A DNA stretch of 64,000 nt, taken from NCBI GenBank assembly GCA_945878725.1, contig CAMCTY010000012.1:1-64000 (forward strand). The letters run 5' to 3'. Shown here in pieces: positions 15,311 to 23,545 of this stretch. Both the position numbers and the translations under genes were made by a program. Under the pieces are notes generated by a model, which saw only the letters and a list, made by a program, of their open reading frames with translations, was not told where the DNA came from and did not search any database. The stretch is from Bifidobacterium breve (lineage in GTDB: Bacteria; Actinomycetota; Acidimicrobiia; Acidimicrobiales; Acidimicrobilacustridaceae). Positions within the stretch are counted from its first letter, which is position 1; each line of letters begins with the position of its first letter.

Positions 15311-16057
15311 TTAGAGAGCAAGCCATCCGCCGTCGATGGCGAAGGCGGTTCCGGTAGTGAACGACGATGCCGCTGAACAGAGAAAGAGAATCGCTGATGC
15401 GACTTCTTCAGGTGTCCCCATTCGACGCATGATTTGATTCGAAAGTTCGCCATCGAGCATCTCGGGAAACGGCTTCATCGGTGCCGTCATCGGGGTGTCA
15501 ATCAGGCCAGGTGCGACAGCATTCACACGGATGCCGTCCTCGGCCCAATAGAGAGCAAGGTTTCGAGTGAGCGCGAGCAGCGCAGCCTTCGACGAGGAAT
15601 AACCAGGGACAATCGTTGTGGCTCTATAGGTCATCATCGAAATGACATTGACCACACTTGCCCCGCCCGGCATTGAGCTTTTCGCCAGGGCCTCACGACT
15701 CCGAACAGAAAGTCGTTGTGCTCCTTCGACGTTCATAGCAATCGATGCATGAAACCCTTCGGGGCTCCATTCATCGAGTCCATCGGGAAAACTTGCGCCG
15801 GCGTTATTGATCAATATGTCAAGCGAGCCAAGGCTCGCCGCAAGGGCATCGATTGCTTCACCATCGCGCATTTCGAGCTGCACGTAACTGAAGCGTGAGA
15901 GTTCGGTGTCGTAGTCGGCCGCAGTCGCTCGAGTGCCAGTAACAGTCACAGAAGCGCCCGCATCAGCAAACGCCGTCGAAGCGGCGTAACCAATACCACT
16001 GGTTCCGCCAGTGACGAGAACGCTTGTCCCTGTGAAATCGAAGGAAACGCCGTTCAT
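15311..16057 (-). CDS. SDR family oxidoreductase
   Basis: 248 residues, a classical short-chain dehydrogenase: TGGTSGIGYAAS glycine motif, NNAG (LINNAGASF), Ser and YxxxK (YSSSK). It ends with the usual MGTPEEVASAILFLCSAASSFTTGTAFAIDGGW. The chain is cytosolic and NAD(P)-dependent, with unknown substrate. It is coupled to the MDR gene upstream by an ATGA overlap. Confidence 0.85.
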   Translation of the reverse strand: MNGVSFDFTGTSVLVTGGTSGIGYAASTAFADAGASVTVTGTRATAADYDTELSRFSYVQLEMRDGEAIDALAASLGSLDILINNAGASFPDGLDEWSPEGFHASIAMNVEGAQRLSVRSREALAKSSMPGGASVVNVISMMTYRATTIVPGYSSSKAALLALTRNLALYWAEDGIRVNAVAPGLIDTPMTAPMKPFPEMLDGELSNQIMRRMGTPEEVASAILFLCSAASSFTTGTAFAIDGGWLAL

Positions 16058-17061
16058 TGAGCACCTTCCATTGTGATCATGACCTTGCCGCAGTCTTTCG
16101 ATCCTTCAAGAATCGCAAGTCCGTCACCGAATTCTTCAAGTGAAAGTTTGTGGCTAATGACAGCCGACAAATCGCGACGCCCGAGGAGTTCAATAGCGTC
16201 TTCGAATCGTTCCGGATATTCCATAGAGCCGCGCACGGTGAACTGCTTCATCAGAAGGTCCAAGAAATTGGTGGGGACGGGTCGGAAGTGCAACGCAACA
16301 ATGACAAGGCGGCCATCAACACGGCCCTTCTGCAGCACCTCACCGATCACACTGTCGGCGCCTGATGCTTCGATGAACACATCGGTTGCTGGTGTGGGTC
16401 CGAACATGAACGGCGATTCCCCGTGGATGCGCTTCAGTTCGGCCCACACATCAACCTCGGACGGGTTGAGCACGTGGGATGCCCCCATCTCCTTCGCCAA
16501 CGCAAGCCGTGCGGGGCTGAAGTCAATGGCAACTACGTCAGTCACACCGCGATCGGCGAGTGTCGCCATCGCAAAGAGCCCGATCGGGCCACAGCCGAAA
16601 ATCGCGACCTTCTCGCCCGGCTTTGCTTCCGATTGGTTCACCGCCTGCATTCCGACGGCCAACGGCTCGGCCAGTGCTGCGGTCGTTAGCGCCATGCCAT
16701 CCGGAATTTTAAACAGTCGCTTGCCGTTTGCTGCCTCGGGCACGTAGAGCAATGGCGTCAGTCCACCCTGTGCTCCTCCCGAACCCATCGGTCCCTCTCC
16801 CACGTCTGATGGACAGACGACAACACGATCACCGACTGCAATGTCGGCAACCTCACTTCCGACCCAATCGACAATGCCGGCCATTTCGTGACCAAGCGGA
16901 ATCGGATGCCCCGGGCCAAAACCCATATGCACATAGGTAACGTCGCTACCACAGATGCCGCACGCAACAATGCGCACGAGGGCGTCACGAGGACCCGGCG
17001 TTGGCGAATCAATATCGTCGAGGCGCCAGTCGTTCTCGCCATGCAACATGATCTGTTTCAT
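16054..17061 (-). CDS. Zinc-binding MDR alcohol/polyol dehydrogenase
   Basis: 335 residues. The N-terminal catalytic domain has CGICGSDVTYVH and GHEMAG (catalytic Zn Cys and His-Glu), and the Rossmann domain has VAIFGCGPIGLFAMATLADRGV. The four-Cys structural zinc lobe is missing and replaced by GEGPMGSGGAQGG, as in some family branches. AAGGAGA precedes the ATG. It probably oxidises an alcohol released or modified in the same operon; substrate unknown. Confidence 0.82.
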   Translation of the reverse strand: MKQIMLHGENDWRLDDIDSPTPGPRDALVRIVACGICGSDVTYVHMGFGPGHPIPLGHEMAGIVDWVGSEVADIAVGDRVVVCPSDVGEGPMGSGGAQGGLTPLLYVPEAANGKRLFKIPDGMALTTAALAEPLAVGMQAVNQSEAKPGEKVAIFGCGPIGLFAMATLADRGVTDVVAIDFSPARLALAKEMGASHVLNPSEVDVWAELKRIHGESPFMFGPTPATDVFIEASGADSVIGEVLQKGRVDGRLVIVALHFRPVPTNFLDLLMKQFTVRGSMEYPERFEDAIELLGRRDLSAVISHKLSLEEFGDGLAILEGSKDCGKVMITMEGAQ

Positions 17062-17187
17062 TATGAAGTTCTCCTTCGCTCGTTAGCCGCTTTTTGCTCC
17101 CCCACCACGACGGAGCGAACCGTATCGCACCATCTCAGAGCCTGCCCAGCGAATGGCAGTGTCGTCACTCACCCCAGTGCGATGAGA

Positions 17188-18063
17188 TTACGGCCAGGCC
17201 AGCGGACATGACGCGTCGTCGAGAAAGTCCCCATCTGACAACGCGCTGTGATGTTCCTTCGTCGGCGAACCAGTGGTCAGCTTGAATCGGGTTCCGTCAC
17301 CGGTATAGCGAACGCTTATTGCGCGTCGTCGCTGAGTTCGACTCATGTTTCCGCTTGCGGCGTGAATCGTGCGGGCATGGTGAACGGTGAGATCACCTGG
17401 AGAGGTATCGAAACTGATGATGCGCGCCTGACCGACAACTTTGTCGTAATCAGGAACCTCAGCACCTTCCGTATCAGGCATCGCTAAATCGGAGACAAAC
17501 ATGTTCGGCCGGTACTTGGTGTTGTCGAGATGCGATCCCACAACAAAGCGGACAGCACCAGTTTCCGCGGTGACAATGTCGAGCGGAACCCATGTCGTGC
17601 AAACCAGATCTCCATCCAGATGGAAATACGCCATGTCTTGGTGGAATCCAGTTTTCTCCTGCGTTCCGGGTTCTTTCACCAGAACGCTGTCTTCGTACAG
17701 ACGGACTTCGTCACTCCGCAATATCGAGGCGACAATTTCAGGCAGCGGTGAACGCAGCGCAAAGTCCCGGAATTCCTGCTGAAGAAGCCAGTGGTCTGTT
17801 CCCGCCTTGAAGTGCCCGCGAGGGCCTCCCGACGCAACTACCAACTCATCAACGTTGCGGGCCGCTCCGGCTCCGCTTTCAAGCGCGTCCGCCATCTCTG
17901 AAAGATCGGTCGTCGCCGAACTGACAAGAGCCTCTTCAATCGGTTCCGCCATGGACTCGAGGAGTTCGACGGGAAGGATCGATCGTAAACACACAACGCC
18001 GTCACGCCAAAAGGTTGCGACTTCGTCCTGGGTCACCGCTCTAGTTGGAGAAATTCGTTCCAT
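17188..18063 (-). CDS. Phytanoyl-CoA dioxygenase (PhyH) family protein
   Basis: 291 residues. An Fe(II)/2-oxoglutarate oxygenase of the PhyH family, with the metal-binding HxD in TGFHQDMAYFHLDG (about 140) and the distal His plus 2OG-binding region in LTVHHARTIHAASGN (about 236). Such enzymes hydroxylate or dealkylate small substrates. Next to a sulfonate-type transporter it might act on an alkyl sulfate or sulfonate, as TauD and AtsK do in a related superfamily (inference). It lies 43 bases after the permease gene on the same strand. Confidence 0.8.
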   Translation of the reverse strand: MERISPTRAVTQDEVATFWRDGVVCLRSILPVELLESMAEPIEEALVSSATTDLSEMADALESGAGAARNVDELVVASGGPRGHFKAGTDHWLLQQEFRDFALRSPLPEIVASILRSDEVRLYEDSVLVKEPGTQEKTGFHQDMAYFHLDGDLVCTTWVPLDIVTAETGAVRFVVGSHLDNTKYRPNMFVSDLAMPDTEGAEVPDYDKVVGQARIISFDTSPGDLTVHHARTIHAASGNMSRTQRRRAISVRYTGDGTRFKLTTGSPTKEHHSALSDGDFLDDASCPLAWP

Positions 18064-18105
18064 TCGTCAATCCTGCCTCAACTGAATGTGTGACGCATCG
18101 GATTG

Positions 18106-18993
18106 TCAGATGGCGGAGTCGGTCAGACCAAACCGACGCCGCACGGAGCGCTCAAGGGCACCGAACACAAACGCGTCGGCCAAGATCCCAACAACCAGAA
18201 TCACGATCATTACGGCCAGAAGTGCCGGGGCATCGGCAAAATCGCGTGCCACCTGTAGTTGCACCCCGAGTGATGGAGTTCCCTTGATGATTACAAGTAG
18301 TTCGCCGGCGAGAAGTGAGCGCCAGGCAAAGGCCCATCCCTGTTTCATGCCGCTCACAAAGGTCGGCAACGATGCGGGGAGGATGACGTAGCGCCAGAGC
18401 GTGAAACCTTTGGCGTCCAACATGCGTCCTGCTCGCAGCAACAGCGGCGGCACATTGTCGGCACCTGCGATCATCCCGTTTGCAATCGCCGGCGCCGCGC
18501 CGATCACTACGACGAACAGGATCGCTGATTCCGACAACTGGAAAAGCAAGATCGCCAACGGAAACCATGCAATCGACGGCATCGTCTGAATGCCGGTGAT
18601 CAACGAGCCGAATGCAATCCGAAGGACCTTGACGCGCGCAACAGCCAGACCAATGACGATGCCGACAACCAGGGCAATCGAGTACCCGACGACTGCTCGA
18701 CGAAGGGTCAGCGATGCCCCGTTAAGGATTGAGCCATCGAGGAGACCCTGCCAAAGCGCTCTGAAGACCGGGCCCGGAGGGGGCAGCGCGTACTCAGGTT
18801 TCCATCCGCTCCAAACGATGGCTTGCCAGATCGATAGTCCGAGCACGATCGCCGCCACCTTGGGCCAGATCGCCGACCACACCCGTGCTGGCGTTGATCG
18901 AGCACTGCCAACCTGCGCGGCCAGCGCATCCAGTCCGCTCAGTTCCTGATCGAGAACTTTGACAGCTACCCCTTGATCGTCACTCAGTGGCAT
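18106..18993 (-). CDS. ABC transporter permease, sulfonate/nitrate/taurine type (SsuC-like)
   Basis: 295 residues from MPLSDDQGVAVKVL, which overlaps the ATPase gene by 14 bases; the longer frame to 19161 is antisense-like and rejected. Six or so membrane helices start with WPKVAAIVLGLSIWQAIVW, and the cytoplasmic EAA-like loop is LLLRAGRMLDAKGFTLWRYVILPASLP. Membrane subunit of the importer formed with the 18980 and 19774 genes. Confidence 0.85.
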   Translation of the reverse strand: MPLSDDQGVAVKVLDQELSGLDALAAQVGSARSTPARVWSAIWPKVAAIVLGLSIWQAIVWSGWKPEYALPPPGPVFRALWQGLLDGSILNGASLTLRRAVVGYSIALVVGIVIGLAVARVKVLRIAFGSLITGIQTMPSIAWFPLAILLFQLSESAILFVVVIGAAPAIANGMIAGADNVPPLLLRAGRMLDAKGFTLWRYVILPASLPTFVSGMKQGWAFAWRSLLAGELLVIIKGTPSLGVQLQVARDFADAPALLAVMIVILVVGILADAFVFGALERSVRRRFGLTDSAI

Positions 18994-19777
18994 GACTGCG
19001 AACCTCCTGACGCAACCGCGTGGTGATGACACCAGCGAGGGCGGCAACTTCGGGATCTTCAATTCGTCGAGGACGAGCGAAGGGAACCTCGAACGTTTCC
19101 GCGATCGTTCCCGGACGACTTGTAAGCACCTCAACCCGATCAGCGAGTCGGACGGCTTCACGCACGTTGTGGGTAACGAACACGCACGTGAACCCTCGGT
19201 CGAGCCAGAGGCGCTCGAGTTCGTCGTGAAGAAGATCGCGAGTCATCGCATCAAGTGCGCCAAACGGCTCGTCCATCAACAGGACTTCCGCTTCCTGAGC
19301 GAATGCGCGTGCAATCGCCACTCGTTGACGCATCCCGCCCGAAAGTTCATGCGGTTGGTGCCCGGCGAAGTCCTGAAGATGCACGGTTTCTAGGAGTTCC
19401 GCAACGATTCCGGCCCGTTCGCGTCGCGGAACTCCGCGCAGCTTCAACGCAAGCGAAACGTTCTGCGCGACGGTCATCCACGGGAACAAAGCTGCTTCCT
19501 GAAATATCAATGCGCACCGACCATTGAGGGTCACGTCGCCAAGCGTCGGCTTTTCCAATCCGGCGATGAGATTCAAAAGTGTCGACTTGCCACAACCGCT
19601 TGCTCCGACGAGCGCAACAAATGCGCCGCTCGGCACATCGAGTGAAATGCGGTTGAGGGCAACGGTGGTGTCGCCCCGCTGCCCGAAGACTTTCGAGACA
19701 TCTCTGACGCGCACTGTCCCACCGAGTCGCGATGACTCGGTGGGGCGTGCGGCCAGTTCAGATTCAGACAGAGTCAC
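18980..19777 (-). CDS. ABC transporter ATP-binding protein, sulfonate/nitrate/taurine type (SsuB-like)
   Basis: 265 residues with a GTG start overlapping the stop of the binding-protein gene (GTGA). Walker A GASGCGKSTLLN, signature LSGGMRQRVAIARAF, Walker B VLLMDEPFGALDAMTR and the switch His (VFVTHNVREA) are all intact. Cytoplasmic energising subunit for uptake with the neighbouring permease and binding protein. Confidence 0.9.
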   Translation of the reverse strand: MTLSESELAARPTESSRLGGTVRVRDVSKVFGQRGDTTVALNRISLDVPSGAFVALVGASGCGKSTLLNLIAGLEKPTLGDVTLNGRCALIFQEAALFPWMTVAQNVSLALKLRGVPRRERAGIVAELLETVHLQDFAGHQPHELSGGMRQRVAIARAFAQEAEVLLMDEPFGALDAMTRDLLHDELERLWLDRGFTCVFVTHNVREAVRLADRVEVLTSRPGTIAETFEVPFARPRRIEDPEVAALAGVITTRLRQEVRSHATE

Positions 19778-20868
19778 AGGCCGGCCACCGTAGGTTGCGC
19801 CTTGGCATTGAGTAGTGCATTGAGCAGACTCAAATTGAAGATCGGTGCAATGTTGATCGGCTTGTTGAGACCGAGAGTGACTGCTTCGTCAGCTGACTTC
19901 TTGATCGTTTCGGCCAAAGGGTCCGGTGTAAACAGAAGGCTCTTCCACGATGCCACGATCAGGCTTTCGGCAAGGCGCTTGCCGGTGACGGCTTCAATCT
20001 CATTATTGGTTGACGCCTGGGCGGCAGATGGATTCGATGTGATCGAATCAAGCGCGGCGAGGTGTCCTCGCAAGATTGCAGCAACAGCCGCTGGGTGTTT
20101 ATTCAGAAACGCAGTGCGCACAAGAACCACCGTCGTCGTGAACTTTCCGTTTGGCCACAACGTGGCCTCATCAACGAGAACTTTGCCGCCGCCTTCGGTG
20201 ACAAGTCGCGTGTCCCATGGCGCAGGAACCCACGCCCCCGCAATCGCACCTGACTTGAACGTTGAGAGCGTGTCGGCGTTTGCCTGTGGCTTGATCGCCA
20301 CGTCACCACCGCCGGAAGTGTCGGTCTTCAATCCTTTTTCGGCGAGCCAACTCCGAAGCGCTACGTCCTGTGTTCCTCCCAACTGGGGAGAGGCAACTGT
20401 CTTGCCCTTGAGGTCCGCCGCCGACGTGATCGACGGTTGCACAACAAACGCGGCACCACCCGATGTCGACCCTGCAATGATTTGGACAGCCTCGCCGTTC
20501 GACTTCTGGAACGCATTCACGGCAGGATTCGGACCGATGTAGGTGATGTCGATCGCTCCGGCGAAGAGGGCCTCGATTGCTTCCGGGCCTGCGTTGAACG
20601 ACGTCGGGTCCATCGTGGCCCCGATCGCTCCCAGTTCTTTGGTGAACAGACCCTGATCAAGACCCACCAACGCAGGGGCGTGGGTCACGTTCGGGAAGTA
20701 CCCGAGGCGAACCGAGACCGCATCGGTCGCCGGGAGTTCCTCAAGGGTGGGGTTCTTGACCACCGAAGATGAGCTCGATCCGCAGCCCGTCGCCAGCAGG
20801 GCAAATGCCATCATCAGCACCGCAATTGCAGCGAAAACGCCACGACGGCGTCGGATGGAGCGGGACAT
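19774..20868 (-). CDS. Aliphatic-sulfonate-type ABC substrate-binding lipoprotein (SsuA-like)
   Basis: 364 residues from MSRSIRRRRGVFAAIAVL, preceded by AAAGGA; the frame extends to 21207 but that part is non-coding. A lipobox (LLATGC) is followed by the SsuA/TauA-type fold: VRLGYFPNVTHAPALVGLDQGLF, IDITYIGPNPAVNAF, VASPQLGGTQDVALRSWL. It captures an organosulfur or similar anion outside the membrane. First gene of the operon, divergent from 21040. Confidence 0.85.
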   Translation of the reverse strand: MSRSIRRRRGVFAAIAVLMMAFALLATGCGSSSSSVVKNPTLEELPATDAVSVRLGYFPNVTHAPALVGLDQGLFTKELGAIGATMDPTSFNAGPEAIEALFAGAIDITYIGPNPAVNAFQKSNGEAVQIIAGSTSGGAAFVVQPSITSAADLKGKTVASPQLGGTQDVALRSWLAEKGLKTDTSGGGDVAIKPQANADTLSTFKSGAIAGAWVPAPWDTRLVTEGGGKVLVDEATLWPNGKFTTTVVLVRTAFLNKHPAAVAAILRGHLAALDSITSNPSAAQASTNNEIEAVTGKRLAESLIVASWKSLLFTPDPLAETIKKSADEAVTLGLNKPINIAPIFNLSLLNALLNAKAQPTVAGL

Positions 20869-21039
20869 CGGAATCCTTTCAGGGCTGCAGCAGCAACCTA
20901 TTGTTGACTTAACAGATTGGAATAGTGGCATAAGCCACCACAGACCGTCAAACAACCCAAATCGATCGCCATCAATGCAGACCGCACGGCCCCCTCGAAC
21001 CGGCAATGATGAGCAACCCAAACGATCGAGGGGTTTTCG

Positions 21040-21918
21040 ATGGGTGATACAAACGATCCGACGTACCGACCGGGTGGCGATACTGCGTACCGGGACCTGC
21101 CGGCGGTCGGGCCCTTTGCCCCGCTTCTCGGGGGCGCCCTCATTACGTGGGTTGAACCGACACCCGAACACGTCGTCGGATACAACCGTTGGTACGAAGA
21201 CGATCACATGATCACCGGCGCCATGGTTATGCCATGGATGTTCTCCTGCCGTCGGTGGGTTTCACCAAAATCGATCCAGCACCTTCGCGGTCCAGTCGGC
21301 TCGCGTGTTGCCGAACCACTTGAAGCCGGAAAGTACATCGGCCTTTACTGGATCAACGAAGGACGCATCGAGGACCACGAACAGTGGTCGCTCGGGTCGA
21401 ATCGTCGTCTCCACGCCGAAGGACGAGGGAGTTACCGCGGTGCCGGCCAGGATCCACTTGAGGAACGACGACATGTCTTCACGTCCTTCAGTGATCACCT
21501 GGGTACGACATACCGCGACGATCTCGTTCCGCGCGACGTGCACACGTTGATGCAGCCATATCGCGGTCTCATTGTTCAGGTCATCGACGCAGTCGACGAA
21601 AATCGGGACCGTCTCAATACATGGCTGAGCGAGACCTACCTGCCCGGCATCGTTACTGGGTCGGTGGCGGTAGCGATCCGATTCGCTCCGCGCCCTCTAC
21701 CTCCCGACAAACTCGCTCATGTCCGCGAACTTGACGGTGTTGACGGTGTCGTGACGGTGTTGCACTTTCTCGAATCAGATCCGCAAGGCAGTTGGGACTC
21801 ACATTTTGCGAATGCCGAAGCACAAATTCTCGCAAGTGGCGTCGGCGTCCTCGGGGTGCAGGCCGCGTTCATCCCCACCAATCACGGCACCGACGACTAC
21901 ACCGACCAACTCTTCTGA
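21040..21918 (+). CDS. Uncharacterised protein with two dimeric alpha/beta-barrel-like halves
   Basis: 292 residues, GAGGGG seven bases upstream. The two halves look alike: ALITWVEPTPEHVVGYNRWYEDDHM (about 30-55) and GLIVQVIDAVDENRDRLNTWLSETYLPG (about 175-203), each a strand followed by an N-x-W helix, as in EthD/Dabb-type ferredoxin-like folds. No signal peptide. I do not recognise a function; it might bind or degrade a hydrophobic substrate. Its gene runs away from the sulfonate operon and is followed closely by a VOC protein gene. Confidence 0.55.
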   Translation: MGDTNDPTYRPGGDTAYRDLPAVGPFAPLLGGALITWVEPTPEHVVGYNRWYEDDHMITGAMVMPWMFSCRRWVSPKSIQHLRGPVGSRVAEPLEAGKYIGLYWINEGRIEDHEQWSLGSNRRLHAEGRGSYRGAGQDPLEERRHVFTSFSDHLGTTYRDDLVPRDVHTLMQPYRGLIVQVIDAVDENRDRLNTWLSETYLPGIVTGSVAVAIRFAPRPLPPDKLAHVRELDGVDGVVTVLHFLESDPQGSWDSHFANAEAQILASGVGVLGVQAAFIPTNHGTDDYTDQLF

Positions 21919-21934
21919 GTGGCAGAGTGTTGCT

Positions 21935-22315
21935 GTGATCAACCCACTAAAAGTTTCCGCACTCGACCACATCGTTCTGATCTGCACCGACGTCGAACAA
22001 ACTCTCGGCTGGTATCGGGACCGACTCGGCCTCGAACCTCTTCGTGTTGACGAGTGGAAGCGCGGCGACGTGCCCTTTCCATCGGTACGCGTCAATGAGT
22101 CCACGATCATTGATCTCATCGCCGGCGAACCGGTTGATGGTCGTCTCGACCACTTCTGCCTCGTTGTCGAACCAACTGACTTGGCCGCCGTTGCTGCTTC
22201 CGGCGAATTCGATGTGATCAGAGGGCCGAATCGCCGGTTCGGCGCGCGCGGCGATGGAAACTCGCTCTACGTTCGCGATCCTGATGGCACCGTGGTGGAA
22301 CTACGCCATTACTGA
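21935..22315 (+). CDS. VOC (glyoxalase/bleomycin-resistance) family protein
   Basis: 126 residues from GTG 21935, chosen because the longer upstream frame lies inside the previous gene. LDHIVLICTDVEQTLGWYRDRLGLEP gives the first metal His region, RLDHFCLVVEP the second beta-alpha-beta module, and SLYVRDPDGTVVELRHY the typical end with Glu. Metal-dependent small enzyme or binding protein, substrate unknown. Probably co-transcribed with 21040 (gap 16 bases). Confidence 0.82.
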   Translation: MINPLKVSALDHIVLICTDVEQTLGWYRDRLGLEPLRVDEWKRGDVPFPSVRVNESTIIDLIAGEPVDGRLDHFCLVVEPTDLAAVAASGEFDVIRGPNRRFGARGDGNSLYVRDPDGTVVELRHY

Positions 22316-22340
22316 CTCGGGCCACTCGACCCGAGTCAGT
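22311..22340. terminator. Perfect 11-bp hairpin between convergent genes
   Basis: ACTGACTCGGG pairs perfectly with CCCGAGTCAGT around an 8-base loop. It includes the stop codon of the VOC gene and ends 11 bases from the end of the opposing gene, so it can serve both directions. Confidence 0.75.
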
Positions 22341-22350
22341 TCACTTGAAT

Positions 22351-23514
22351 TCAGTAAGAGAATCCGGTGGCCGTCACCCATGCCGGATCGACATGGAAAG
22401 TGCCGGCGGCGTCCACGATGTCAACGGTGACTGGCGCCGGGAGTCGATTACCGGTCGTCGGATCGAACGCCACTGATCCCGTCCAACCTGTCCAGCCCAT
22501 GGTTGCGGCAAGTGCGGTTCGCAAACTGTCGACGGATGTTCCGCCAGCGCGGTTGATCGCGTCGGCGAGAACAAGCACCGAGTCATAGGTATAGGGCGAC
22601 CACGAACCGGGTGCGGACTTGAACTCCGACGTGTACGCCGACACCAGCGAAGCTGACCCGGGGAAATCGCCCGGAGCCGGCACGCCAACAACAGGGCACT
22701 TCTGTGCCGCAGGGATGCCCGCAGCGCTGATGTATCCGTTGTCATAGGCGCCGTAGTCGGCAAGACACTTGACCGAGGTGTTCGCAGCAAGCATCGCCTG
22801 CGCGATCAGTCCCGCTTCGGGGAAGTAAGTGATGACGTAAACCGCTGACGGCTTGGTCGCCAGGACCTTGGTCACTGTGTCTGTATAGGACGCAGCCCCA
22901 GGGGTGATCGATTCCGTTGCAGTGATGGTGACACCAGCAGCCGCGAGTGACGTAGCCATGGCTTTCGCAGCGGACGCGGTGTAATCCGTCGTCGTGTCAA
23001 CGATTAGCGCAACCGATGTCGCCTTCAAGTACTTGACCAGAGCATTGGTGGCGACTGGGGCGATCTGCGATGTCATCGGCTGCAGAGTGAACCCGAGACC
23101 GGCGGTTGCATCAGACGATGTAAGGCGGAGCGGAACGAGTCCGGCCTCGATGTAGATCGGCAGGGTCTTGAGACCAACCCCCGAGTTATACGGGCCGACG
23201 ATCGCGTCGAGCCCTTTCGCCACCGCCGCCTTCGCTGCGGCTACACCGGCGTCGACATCTCCCTTGTCGTCGATGGCGACGATTTCAATCTTCTTGCCAC
23301 CGATGCCGCCTACGGCGTTTACCTTCGCCGCAGCCTGCTTGGCTCCGTTGAGCATGCCCTGTCCGAGTTCAGCAAGGCTGCCGGTCAAGGGCGCCTCAAG
23401 TCCGAACTTCAGGGTGTCCGAGGACGAATCATTTGATGACGAGCATCCGACAGACGTCAATGCAAGGGCAACGATCACAACAGCCGCTGACAGTGTGGCG
23501 AATTTTGACTTCAT
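22351..23514 (-). CDS. Branched-chain amino-acid-type ABC substrate-binding lipoprotein (LivJ-like), orphan
   Basis: 387 residues with a canonical AAGGAGA ribosome site. Lipobox VALALTSVGC is followed by a type-I periplasmic-binding fold: LKFGLEAPLTGSLAELGQGMLNGAKQAAAKVNAVGGIGGKKIEIVAIDDKG is the family's opening block. No permease or ATPase genes lie nearby, so it must share a transporter encoded elsewhere or act as a sensor. The ligand could be amino acids, urea, amides or aromatic acids. Confidence 0.85.
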   Translation of the reverse strand: MKSKFATLSAAVVIVALALTSVGCSSSNDSSSDTLKFGLEAPLTGSLAELGQGMLNGAKQAAAKVNAVGGIGGKKIEIVAIDDKGDVDAGVAAAKAAVAKGLDAIVGPYNSGVGLKTLPIYIEAGLVPLRLTSSDATAGLGFTLQPMTSQIAPVATNALVKYLKATSVALIVDTTTDYTASAAKAMATSLAAAGVTITATESITPGAASYTDTVTKVLATKPSAVYVITYFPEAGLIAQAMLAANTSVKCLADYGAYDNGYISAAGIPAAQKCPVVGVPAPGDFPGSASLVSAYTSEFKSAPGSWSPYTYDSVLVLADAINRAGGTSVDSLRTALAATMGWTGWTGSVAFDPTTGNRLPAPVTVDIVDAAGTFHVDPAWVTATGFSY

Positions 23515-23545
23515 AAGATCTCCTTGTTCGAGTAACCGACCCTAC

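Noticed and set aside
20869-21207. N-terminal extension of the SsuA-like binding protein
   Set aside because: A ribosome site and lipoprotein signal mark the start at 20868; the upstream frame is Arg/Cys-rich and overlaps the divergent gene.
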